From NCBI RefSeq assembly GCF_018362995.1, contig NZ_CP074372.1, positions 2,480,001-2,544,000 of the forward strand: a DNA stretch of 64,000 nt, in the 5' to 3' direction. Each line of letters begins with the position of its first letter. Within the stretch, counting starts at the first letter, position 1. Below, one piece after another: positions 9,503-16,427 of the stretch. This DNA is from Chryseobacterium indologenes (GTDB taxonomy: Bacteria; Bacteroidota; Bacteroidia; Flavobacteriales; Weeksellaceae). The notes below the pieces were generated by a model that was not told where the DNA came from, ran no database searches, and was given only the letters and a program-made list of their open reading frames with translations. The position numbers and the translations under genes are program-made.

Positions 9503-10809
9503 TGAGTGGAACATTTCAAATAAGAGGAGGAAAAAGACTGCAGGGCGAAATAACTCCACAAGGGGCCAAGAATGAGGCTCTACAAATTTTATGTGCGGTA
9601 CTCCTTACGGACGAAGAAGTAAGAATCAAAAATATTCCTGATATTCATGATGTGAACAGACTGATTGAAATTCTTGGAGATTTTGGGGTAAAAATTACTA
9701 AAAACGGACAGGGAGATTATACTTTCAAGGCTGATCAGGTAAATTTTGATTACATAAAATCTAACGAGTTCAAAAAAGACGGCGCAAAATTACGTGGATC
9801 TATTATGCTGATGGGGCCAATGCTTGCCCGTTATGGTGAAGCCTATATGCCGACTCCGGGAGGGGACAAAATCGGAAGAAGAAGACTGGATACCCACTTT
9901 CAGGGACTTGTTGAATTAGGCGCTGAATTCAATTATGATGAGGAAGAATATTTCTATTCTTTAAAAGCTAAAGAATTAAGAGGAAAATTCATCTTACTGG
10001 AAGAAGCTTCTGTTACCGGAACTGCCAATATTGTGATGGCAGCAGCCTTAGCAAAAGGAAAAACAAGAATCTACAACGCAGCCTGCGAACCTTATCTTCA
10101 GCAATTATGTAAAATGCTGAACAGAATGGGAGCCAATATCTCAGGAATCGGGTCTAACCTTCTTACCATTGAAGGAGTAGATTATCTGAGAGGAACAGAA
10201 CATACTATGCTTCCGGATATGGTAGAAATCGGATCGTGGATTGGTCTTGCAGCCATGACGAAGTCTGAAATTACCATTAAAAATGTAAACTGGAACCAGC
10301 TTGGTGTCATCCCGAATACATTCAGAAAATTAGGAATTGAGCTTGAGCAAAGTGGTGATGATATCTACATTCCTGCTCAGGAACATTATAAAATTCAGAA
10401 GTTTATTGACGGATCTATCCTTACTATCTCGGATGCTCCTTGGCCAGGATTTACGCCGGATTTATTATCTATTATTCTAGTGGTAGCTACTCAGGCAAAA
10501 GGAAGTATTCTGGTTCATCAGAAAATGTTTGAATCCAGATTATTCTTTGTTGATAAATTAATTGACATGGGAGCTCAGATCATTTTATGTGATCCGCACA
10601 GAGCTACGGTAATCGGGTTGAACCAGGAAGCTCCGTTAAGAGGAACAACAATGGTTTCTCCGGATATCAGAGCCGGAAATGCACTTCTTATTGCAGCACT
10701 TTCTGCAGAAGGAAAATCTATTATCCACAATATCGAGCAAATCGACAGAGGATATGAAAATATCGATGGAAGACTGAAAGCAATTGGTGCTGATATCGAA
10801 AGAATTTAA
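9502..10809 (+). CDS. murA: UDP-N-acetylglucosamine 1-carboxyvinyltransferase
   Basis: First committed step of peptidoglycan synthesis: transfer of enolpyruvate from PEP to UDP-GlcNAc. The 435 residues cover both halves of the inside-out barrel fold. The N-terminal GAKNEALQIL at 21-30 holds the conserved Lys23. The catalytic loop reads TPGGDKIGRR, with Asp122 where many bacterial MurA enzymes have the Cys that fosfomycin alkylates (Cys115 in E. coli). Natural Asp variants keep activity and are fosfomycin-insensitive in other bacteria, so the same is expected here. The start overlaps the DUF4290 stop by one base and a terminator follows the gene. Confidence 0.97.
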   Translation: MSGTFQIRGGKRLQGEITPQGAKNEALQILCAVLLTDEEVRIKNIPDIHDVNRLIEILGDFGVKITKNGQGDYTFKADQVNFDYIKSNEFKKDGAKLRGSIMLMGPMLARYGEAYMPTPGGDKIGRRRLDTHFQGLVELGAEFNYDEEEYFYSLKAKELRGKFILLEEASVTGTANIVMAAALAKGKTRIYNAACEPYLQQLCKMLNRMGANISGIGSNLLTIEGVDYLRGTEHTMLPDMVEIGSWIGLAAMTKSEITIKNVNWNQLGVIPNTFRKLGIELEQSGDDIYIPAQEHYKIQKFIDGSILTISDAPWPGFTPDLLSIILVVATQAKGSILVHQKMFESRLFFVDKLIDMGAQIILCDPHRATVIGLNQEAPLRGTTMVSPDIRAGNALLIAALSAEGKSIIHNIEQIDRGYENIDGRLKAIGADIERI

Positions 10810-10829
10810 AATTATTTTATTTAATATCG

Positions 10830-10866
10830 AAGCGTTCAGAGTAATCTGAGCGCTTTTTTCTTTTTT
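10830..10866 (+). terminator. terminator of murA
   Basis: AAGCGTTCAGA pairs with TCTGAGCGCTT with one G-T pair around a GTAA loop, followed by a T-rich run. Confidence 0.9.
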
Positions 10867-10867
10867 A

Positions 10868-10930
10868 CCACCCCGTCAAAAATTCTTTGAATTTTCGCCA
10901 CCCCTCCGGAGGAGGGGAATTTTGTCCCGG
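10868..10930. repeat. GC-rich palindromic element
   Basis: CCCCTCC (10901-10907) and GGAGGGG (10911-10917) form a perfect stem over GGA. A second smaller inverted repeat, AAAATTC with GAATTTT, lies just before it. This GC-rich patch stands out in AT-rich DNA and resembles repeats scattered through Bacteroidota intergenic regions. Confidence 0.5.
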
Positions 10931-10970
10931 CCAATAATTATTCTGTTTTAATTTACTTTTAGTGTAAAAT

Positions 10971-11001
10971 AAAAAGTGCCCGGTAATAAACCGGACACTT
11001 T
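10971..11001 (-). terminator. terminator of the NIL-domain gene
   Basis: AAAGTGCCCGGT pairs with ACCGGACACTTT with one mismatch. On the minus strand it is followed by a run of T. Confidence 0.85.
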
Positions 11002-11028
11002 GAGTAATTAAAACTATATGAATCTCAC

Positions 11029-11340
11029 TTAAAAATACTTTCTGCAGATATACTCCACTGTTGTATTCATAAGTTTATTTTTATTCAGATAGATCTCAAG
11101 CTGCTGAAAATCTTCTGAACTTACATTAATATATAACTGTACTGAACCAAAACTATATCCGTTCACATACTCTACATTAGCGGATAACACTCTATGACAA
11201 ATGCCGAATTGATTATAGATCGTATTCATCAAATGTTCAAATTTCATTTTGCCATTCAACTCTATTTCCAATAACAATTCTTTTTTAGGCAGGTTAATTT
11301 TATTTTGTAAAACCTGCAGGCCCGGATTAGGTGTAATCAT
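11029..11340 (-). CDS. solitary NIL-domain protein
   Basis: A 103-residue protein that looks like a free-standing NIL domain, the ferredoxin-like ligand-binding domain normally fused to the C-terminus of methionine ABC-transporter ATPases (MetN). The match rests on the pattern ...FGICHRVLSANVEYVNGYSFGSVQLYI..., with an alternating beta-alpha layout and the SFG turn, split here across residues 46-72. There is no ATPase domain, signal peptide or transporter gene nearby. Possible roles are amino-acid sensing or homodimeric ligand storage, both inference. It has its own terminator and is not linked to the upstream YiiX-like gene, which has another. Confidence 0.7.
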   Translation of the reverse strand: MITPNPGLQVLQNKINLPKKELLLEIELNGKMKFEHLMNTIYNQFGICHRVLSANVEYVNGYSFGSVQLYINVSSEDFQQLEIYLNKNKLMNTTVEYICRKYF

Positions 11341-11462
11341 CGCTAAACATTTTTTGGTTAAACTTCTATGATCATATTGCGCTATGCATTTAAATCTGTG
11401 ACAAAAATATAAAAAAATATTAGTCCACCAAATTAGTAGACTAATATTTTTAAAAATTTAAC

Positions 11463-11490
11463 ATAAAAAAAGAAGCCTGTTCAGCTTCTC
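11463..11490 (-). terminator. terminator of the YiiX-like gene
   Basis: AGAAGC (11471-11476) pairs with GCTTCT (11484-11489). On the minus strand a run of seven T follows. Confidence 0.85.
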
Positions 11491-11498
11491 TCCATATT

Positions 11499-12167
11499 TT
11501 AATAGTTTCCTATCCTTTCTAATTTATCAGACCCGGCAAGTCCGTTAGGGTTACAACCCGGCTCTCCTTCAGGGACTTTGAGATTTTTTTTGGTGTAAAA
11601 TTCTTCCCAGAATGCATTTGTTTTTCCTGTTTTGGGATCAATAAATGTCATGGGCTCCAGCTTGAAAATATTTTCTTTACGAAAAGCTCTTTCCACAAAA
11701 TCTGAACAGTAATACGAATTTTCATCCAAGATATAATTGAAATTATAAGTCTTCCCCAACATGGAATGCGCTTTTTTAATAGCTTCAGGAATAGCTTTCT
11801 GATATTCCGGCTTTAAACGATAAACAATCACCTCCTGCCCGTCTTCTTTCTGATCTTTTATAAAATCCTTCAGATCTTGTTTTTGAGAACCACCTTTCGG
11901 AGCAGCATGCAGAACAAACATTTTATTTCCTTCTTTTTCAAGAATTCCGATATGATCAAATGAGGCAGCCTTCTGTTTTTGAGTGACATTATTGATTGCA
12001 CCGGAAAGGCCAGATTCTTTAGCCGTTACAAAAAGCAGATCACCATTTTTAAGCTGTACCTTACCGGAATAAGCATTTTTACACTGTACCAATAATACCA
12101 TCAGACAGGATAAAAACCAAATAACAGCACCCTTTTTTATTCTTTTTTTAGTTCTAAATTCAGACAT
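11499..12167 (-). CDS. YiiX/YebB-like NlpC/P60 cysteine hydrolase, lipoprotein
   Basis: A 222-residue permuted papain-fold hydrolase. It has a hydrophobic N-terminal segment and a lipobox ending at Cys29 (LVQC), so it is probably anchored to a membrane. The pattern NGDLLFV, then His72 in DHIGI, and the nucleophile Cys154 in YYCSDFVERAF, is typical of the YiiX/YebB group. The natural substrate is unknown; acyl-lipid or peptide bonds are possible. It is divergent from the two-component system, with adjacent opposed promoters, so it may be a target of that regulator. Confidence 0.85.
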   Translation of the reverse strand: MSEFRTKKRIKKGAVIWFLSCLMVLLVQCKNAYSGKVQLKNGDLLFVTAKESGLSGAINNVTQKQKAASFDHIGILEKEGNKMFVLHAAPKGGSQKQDLKDFIKDQKEDGQEVIVYRLKPEYQKAIPEAIKKAHSMLGKTYNFNYILDENSYYCSDFVERAFRKENIFKLEPMTFIDPKTGKTNAFWEEFYTKKNLKVPEGEPGCNPNGLAGSDKLERIGNY

Positions 12168-12186
12168 TCGATTATACTTTCGGGAC

Positions 12187-12217
12187 CAAAATTACAAAAT
12201 AGAATTCATTACATTTG
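12187..12217. promoter_or_regulatory. divergent promoter pair, YiiX-like gene and response regulator
   Basis: TAATTTTG on the minus strand (12187-12194) points to the hydrolase and TACATTTG on the plus strand (12210-12217) to the regulator. The two -7 elements are 15 bp apart, so the polymerases would compete. Confidence 0.5.
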
Positions 12218-12268
12218 TGGGAATATTGATCTATTCTTCACACCAACCCAAACCTATTCAAGATTCTT

Positions 12269-12973
12269 ATGCCACATATTTTATTAGTTGAAGACGATGA
12301 CAGACTTTCCAAACTGATTGCAAAAGGATTTCAGGAAGCTGAATTTGAGGTGACCGTGGCTTATGATGGAATCACAGGTCTGAAACTGGCTTTGCAGACC
12401 AATTTTGATCTGATCGTCACAGATATTGTCCTTCCTAAAAAAAACGGCCTTGAATTTTGTAATGAAATCAAAGCATTAAAACCTAATCTTCCTGTCATTA
12501 TGCTGACTGCACTGGGAACCACTGATGACAAACTAGAAGGATTTGATGCCGGAGCTGATGATTATCTGACCAAACCTTTTGAAATGCGGGAACTGACAGT
12601 AAGGATCAAAGTACTTCTGAAACGTTTTTCACAACAGAGGCTGCAAAAAGTTTCTGTTCTTCAATATGAGGGAATTGAAATGAATCTGGAGCAGAAAACG
12701 GTGAGCAGGGATCATACTCCGATAAAACTGACTCCGAAAGAATTTAATCTTTTAAAATTCATGATGGAGAATTCCGAAAGAGTTCTTTCCCGAAGTGAAA
12801 TTGCAGAAAAAGTATGGGAGACCCATTTTGACACGGGCACCAATTTTATTGATGTATATATCAATTACCTTAGAAAAAAAATAGATAAAGATTTTGAAAC
12901 GAAACTGATCCACACCAAAGCCGGCATGGGATTTATTCTGAAAAAAGACTATGAATCAGGCCTTGTACAGTAA
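12269..12973 (+). CDS. OmpR-family response regulator
   Basis: A 234-residue two-component regulator. The receiver domain (about 1-118) has the acidic pocket EDD at 8-10, the phosphoacceptor Asp52 in IVTDIVLP, Thr80 and Lys102. The winged-helix DNA-binding domain spans about 128-228 and ends with the usual VYINYLRKKID and GMGFIL segments. It is 27 bp upstream of the histidine kinase, so they are an obvious pair. The signal sensed is unknown. Confidence 0.95.
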   Translation: MPHILLVEDDDRLSKLIAKGFQEAEFEVTVAYDGITGLKLALQTNFDLIVTDIVLPKKNGLEFCNEIKALKPNLPVIMLTALGTTDDKLEGFDAGADDYLTKPFEMRELTVRIKVLLKRFSQQRLQKVSVLQYEGIEMNLEQKTVSRDHTPIKLTPKEFNLLKFMMENSERVLSRSEIAEKVWETHFDTGTNFIDVYINYLRKKIDKDFETKLIHTKAGMGFILKKDYESGLVQ

Positions 12974-13000
12974 GCATTAAGATCAACTAAAAATATCCGG

Positions 13001-14362
13001 ATGAAAATAAGAACCCAACTTACGCTGCTTTTTACCTTAATCACTGCAATGCTTTTGGGGGTTTACAGCGTTTCGATCTATTATTCATCCAAAGAAGCCA
13101 GAGAGAAATCTTTTTATAGCGAACTTCAGAACGAAGCTATTGCTAAAGCTGATTTATTTTTCCGGAGTTCATTGCCTGAAAAGGAAATGCATAAACTTTA
13201 TAAAAACAATACCAGAACGCTTAATGAAGTTCAGGTAGCGATTTATGATGTTGATAAGCAACTCATTTATCATGATGATGCGAAAGTAGATTATGTAAAG
13301 GAAACCCCGGAAATGCTTTCGCAGATATTCCAGAAAAAGAGAATCAATTTCTTTCTAAACGATTTACAGGTGATTGGAATGGTATATCATTATGAGGGAA
13401 AAACTTACGCCGTCACTGCAGCAGCTTATGATCAATATGGATATGAATATCTCACTCACCTTCTTACGATCAGCATTATTTCCTTCTTTATTATTTTAAT
13501 ATTGATTTATCTGGCCGGGATATTTCTCTCGAAAAAAGCATTGAGCCCACTTAGTGAAATGGTCAATCAGATCAAAAAAATCACAGCCGGAAAATTACAG
13601 TTACGCCTGAAAACAACGAAGGAAAAAGATGAACTTAATGAGCTTGCCCAAAACTTCAACGGAATGCTGGAAAGACTTGAGAACTCTTTTGATTCACAAA
13701 AGCATTTCGTATCAAACATTTCACATGAACTGAGAACTCCTTTATCTGCGATTATTGCCGAACTGGAACTGGCTTCTGAAAAAGATAAGACCAAAGAGGA
13801 ATACAAAGAAACCATTCAATATGCCCTGAATGACGCCCGAAATATGGTAAAACTGTCCAACAGCTTAATGGACCTCGCCAAAGCAAGCTATGATCCCAAT
13901 GAAATCAGTTTTTCCGAAGTCCGCCTGGATGAGATTCTTCTGGAATCTTACAGCAAAATAATAAGAGAAAATTCAGAATATAAAGTTTCACTGAACATCG
14001 AAGATTCAATAGAAGAACACCAACTGATTATTCAGGGAAACGAATATCTGCTGCAGGTTGCATTTAATAATCTTATTGACAATGCCTGTAAATATTCTCC
14101 GGAGCACAGTTGTCAGATAGATGTCAGAATTCATTCTAAATATCTTAAAATAAGCTTTATTAATACTGGAAATATGATTCTTAAGGAAGATGTACAGCAT
14201 ATTTTCGAGCCATTTTTTAGAAGCGGAACAACCAGACTGGAAAAAGGCCACGGAATAGGATTATTCCTCACCAAAAAAATTATTCTGCTCCACAATGCAA
14301 AAGTGACTGTAATATCAGATCATAACGAAACTATTTTCACAGTAGAATTTATAATCAGTTGA
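13001..14362 (+). CDS. sensor histidine kinase
   Basis: A 453-residue membrane kinase that partners the preceding regulator. Two transmembrane helices (about 8-28 and 152-175) bracket a periplasmic sensor of about 120 residues. A HAMP linker follows, then the H box SNISHELRTP with His242, the N box FNNLIDNACKYSP at 355-367, and a G box GHGIGLFLTKK at 416-426. The periplasmic part has no domain I recognise. The N-box Asn and ATP-binding glycines are present, so it should be active. Confidence 0.94.
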   Translation: MKIRTQLTLLFTLITAMLLGVYSVSIYYSSKEAREKSFYSELQNEAIAKADLFFRSSLPEKEMHKLYKNNTRTLNEVQVAIYDVDKQLIYHDDAKVDYVKETPEMLSQIFQKKRINFFLNDLQVIGMVYHYEGKTYAVTAAAYDQYGYEYLTHLLTISIISFFIILILIYLAGIFLSKKALSPLSEMVNQIKKITAGKLQLRLKTTKEKDELNELAQNFNGMLERLENSFDSQKHFVSNISHELRTPLSAIIAELELASEKDKTKEEYKETIQYALNDARNMVKLSNSLMDLAKASYDPNEISFSEVRLDEILLESYSKIIRENSEYKVSLNIEDSIEEHQLIIQGNEYLLQVAFNNLIDNACKYSPEHSCQIDVRIHSKYLKISFINTGNMILKEDVQHIFEPFFRSGTTRLEKGHGIGLFLTKKIILLHNAKVTVISDHNETIFTVEFIIS

Positions 14363-14446
14363 TGTATCAACACTTCATTCAATTTTATTTGAATTTTAAT
14401 TTCCTTTAAAGCCTTAATTAACTTAATGGTTAAAAATTCCATGCCT

Positions 14447-15298
14447 CTACTCATGAGAAAGAGATTTTTTATTGAAAACTGTAGTTCCTATGCTGGCAGC
14501 AATGACACATGCAATAGAAATCCACTGTAAAAAAGATAGTTCTTCGGCAAGAAAAACCAATCCTGAAAGTGCCGCAAATGCAGGTTCAAGACTCATCAGA
14601 ATACTGAAAGTCTTTGCAGGAAGTCTTTTCAATGCCATAATTTCTAATGAAAAAGGCAAAGCACTCGAAAGAATAGCCACACCGAGACCTTTAACAAAAA
14701 TAGCAGGGGTAAGATTAAAAACCGCTCCATCCCAAATCGTAAAGGGAATAATTACCATACTTGCAAATATCATCCCAGTCGTTACCGCATCTTTTCCGTC
14801 CATTATTTTTGAAACCTTTCCACCCATGATGATGTAAACAGCCCAGAACATCCCCGCCAGAAAGGCCAGCCCAAGACCTACCAAATCAACGTGATCATTT
14901 TGCCATGGAACAATCAGCAGAATTCCGACACAGGCTAATAATGCCCATACAACATCCAATAGCTTACGGGATAAAGCCAGCGCAAGAAATAAAGGACCTG
15001 CAAATTCTACTGTAACCGCCAATCCCAATGGAATCCTTTGAATTGCCATATAAAAAATAAGGTTCATTGCAGCCAGTCCTACTCCGTAGACCGCACAGTA
15101 TTTCCATTTTTGCCTATCAAACTGTAAAAATTTCGGACGGTTAATCAACGTAAGCAAAACAGCAGAAAGTACAATCCTTAAAGTAACTGTACCAATAGCT
15201 CCGATGGCAGGAAAAAGCTGCTTGGCAATGGACGCTCCTCCCTGTACACAGATGATCGCTAAAAGCGTAGCTGGTATTGCTATGTTTGATTTTTTCAT
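14447..15298 (-). CDS. rhtA: EamA/DMT exporter, RhtA-like
   Basis: A 283-residue inner-membrane protein with ten predicted helices in two EamA repeats. Its sequence follows E. coli RhtA (threonine/homoserine exporter) closely: an early QGGASIAKQLFP, then TLRIVLSA, IPLGLAVTVEFAGPL, ALPFSLEMIALKRLPAKTF and LMSLEPAFAALSGL. The substrate here is inferred from that resemblance. It is convergent with the histidine kinase and shows no operon partner. Confidence 0.85.
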   Translation of the reverse strand: MKKSNIAIPATLLAIICVQGGASIAKQLFPAIGAIGTVTLRIVLSAVLLTLINRPKFLQFDRQKWKYCAVYGVGLAAMNLIFYMAIQRIPLGLAVTVEFAGPLFLALALSRKLLDVVWALLACVGILLIVPWQNDHVDLVGLGLAFLAGMFWAVYIIMGGKVSKIMDGKDAVTTGMIFASMVIIPFTIWDGAVFNLTPAIFVKGLGVAILSSALPFSLEIMALKRLPAKTFSILMSLEPAFAALSGLVFLAEELSFLQWISIACVIAASIGTTVFNKKSLSHE

Positions 15299-15579
15299 TT
15301 CTAAAATATATAATTCAAAAGATTTTGGAAAGAAATTTCCGGGATTCAGCAGGTTTTTATTTTATGTGATAAATCGTGAAATTCATCCTATAAAACTGCC
15401 TGCCCCCAAATGTATTGAAATTTTATCTTTTACAATGGGTACAGCTTACACTTATTAATAGGGTCTAAAAAAATAATCAATTCTTATTTCACCATAAAAA
15501 AAACAGGAAAACATTTTCTCTAATGATTTTATAATAATATTCTAAAGCTTTTCTAACGGTAAAAAAATGTGTTACTCTT
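15299..15579. other. intergenic DNA between rhtA and the mgtC leader
   Basis: About 280 bp of AT-rich sequence upstream of the mgtC promoter. No gene, repeat or terminator was recognised. Confidence 0.4.
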
Positions 15580-15587
15580 TACTTTTG
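15580..15587 (+). promoter_or_regulatory. -7 promoter element of the mgtC-mgtA unit
   Basis: TACTTTTG is an exact TAnnTTTG match. Transcription should begin near 15592-15594, about 15 nt before the leader ORF. No clear -33 TTG was found at the right distance. Confidence 0.6.
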
Positions 15588-15607
15588 CACAGTAAAAAAT
15601 AAAGCAC

Positions 15608-15652
15608 ATGGACGCAGATCCTTACAGTAATTATCAATCTGAAAAGCTTTAG
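15608..15652 (+). CDS. putative Mg2+-sensing leader peptide (14 codons)
   Basis: An ATG-TAG frame that reads MDADPYSNYQSEKL, placed just downstream of the predicted transcription start and 53 bp before mgtC. Its beginning, with Asp2, Asp4 and Pro5, recalls the enterobacterial MgtL leaders (E. coli [17 protein letters not shown]), in which acidic and Pro codons make translating ribosomes fall apart when Mg2+ is low. The last codons and the stop form the 5' arm of the hairpin at 15643-15687. Position and peptide character are seen; function is inference, and a chance ORF of this size is possible. Confidence 0.45.
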   Translation: MDADPYSNYQSEKL

Positions 15653-15704
15653 TTGTACTCACTTTTCCCGTACAGCTGAAAAGCTTTATAAAAACAGGAA
15701 AAGT
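15643..15704 (+). promoter_or_regulatory. leader hairpin with anti-start complementarity upstream of mgtC
   Basis: The stem is made of 15651-15658 with 15670-15677 and 15643-15650 with 15680-15687, separated by a two-base bulge, giving 16 pairs. The 11-nt loop contains ACTTTTCC (15661-15668), which is perfectly complementary to GGAAAAGT at 15697-15704, just before the mgtC ATG at 15706. A ribosome on the leader stop codon would open the stem. Two alternative folds are therefore possible, one of which masks the mgtC start region. Confidence 0.5.
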
Positions 15705-15705
15705 T

Positions 15706-16404
15706 ATGAATACATTCGAATTTACCCTTCGTCTCCTTACCGCATTTGCCTTAGGTGCAAGCATTGGTTTCGAAAGACAGTGGCGTCAGAAAAGCGCAGG
15801 TCTCCGTACCAATACCCTTGTATGTCTTGGCTCAGCTGCATTTGTTCTTCTTTCTATCAGAATTGGAGGTGATGCTACAGGCAGAATAGCCTCTTATATT
15901 GTAAGCGGGATTGGTTTTTTGGGCGGAGGCGTCATCATGAAAGATGGCCTTACCGTTAGAGGACTCAATACAGCAGCTACCATCTGGTGTTCCGCCTCTG
16001 TAGGAGCTCTCAGTGCCATGGGATTTCCTTTTGAGGCAGCCATTACCAGTGGATTTATTATTCTCACCCATGTCATTCTCCGTCCTTTAGGTGTAAAACT
16101 GGGCAATACTATCAACAACAGAAACCATTATACCGAATACCTTCTCAGCATCAAATGCAAAAGTGAAGTGGAAAATCATGTCCGCGTACAACTCATGCAA
16201 TCGCTGAGCGGAAATGATAAAGTATTACTTAAATCCCTTACCAGCGATGACAACGGCCTTCCCGAAAATGCCATCATTACTGCAGAAGTTCATGCTTCTA
16301 CTCCACAAGACAGTTTCATGGAAAAAACAGCCAGCAGACTTACGATTGAAGATAAAGTCATCAAAGTAAGCTGGGAAATTATAGGTACTGAAAACGATTT
16401 GTAA
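15706..16404 (+). CDS. mgtC: MgtC/SapB family membrane protein
   Basis: A 232-residue protein with an N-terminal membrane domain of about 130 residues and a soluble C-terminal ACT-like domain. The membrane part holds the family signature SIGFERQWRQKSAGLRTN, then LVCLGSAAFVLLS and GIGFLGGGVIMKDG. MgtC proteins are made at low Mg2+ and in some bacteria inhibit the F1Fo ATPase or aid survival. It is 23 bp upstream of mgtA, which supports a Mg2+-linked role, and is preceded by the unusual leader. Confidence 0.93.
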   Translation: MNTFEFTLRLLTAFALGASIGFERQWRQKSAGLRTNTLVCLGSAAFVLLSIRIGGDATGRIASYIVSGIGFLGGGVIMKDGLTVRGLNTAATIWCSASVGALSAMGFPFEAAITSGFIILTHVILRPLGVKLGNTINNRNHYTEYLLSIKCKSEVENHVRVQLMQSLSGNDKVLLKSLTSDDNGLPENAIITAEVHASTPQDSFMEKTASRLTIEDKVIKVSWEIIGTENDL

Positions 16405-16427
16405 CATTAAAAACAACCCTTGAAGCA

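Noticed and set aside
8765..9559. Minus-strand open frame of 264 codons opposite DUF4290
   Set aside because: It is the shadow of the Asn-rich tail and of DUF4290 codons; the plus-strand protein has a clear family and promoter.
14472..14837. Rightward open frame of 121 codons inside rhtA
   Set aside because: It is antisense to conserved membrane helices of RhtA.
15588..15705. M-box (ykoK) Mg2+ riboswitch in the mgtC leader
   Set aside because: The leader is about 110 nt and lacks the multi-stem M-box pattern; a mini-ORF with hairpin explains it better.
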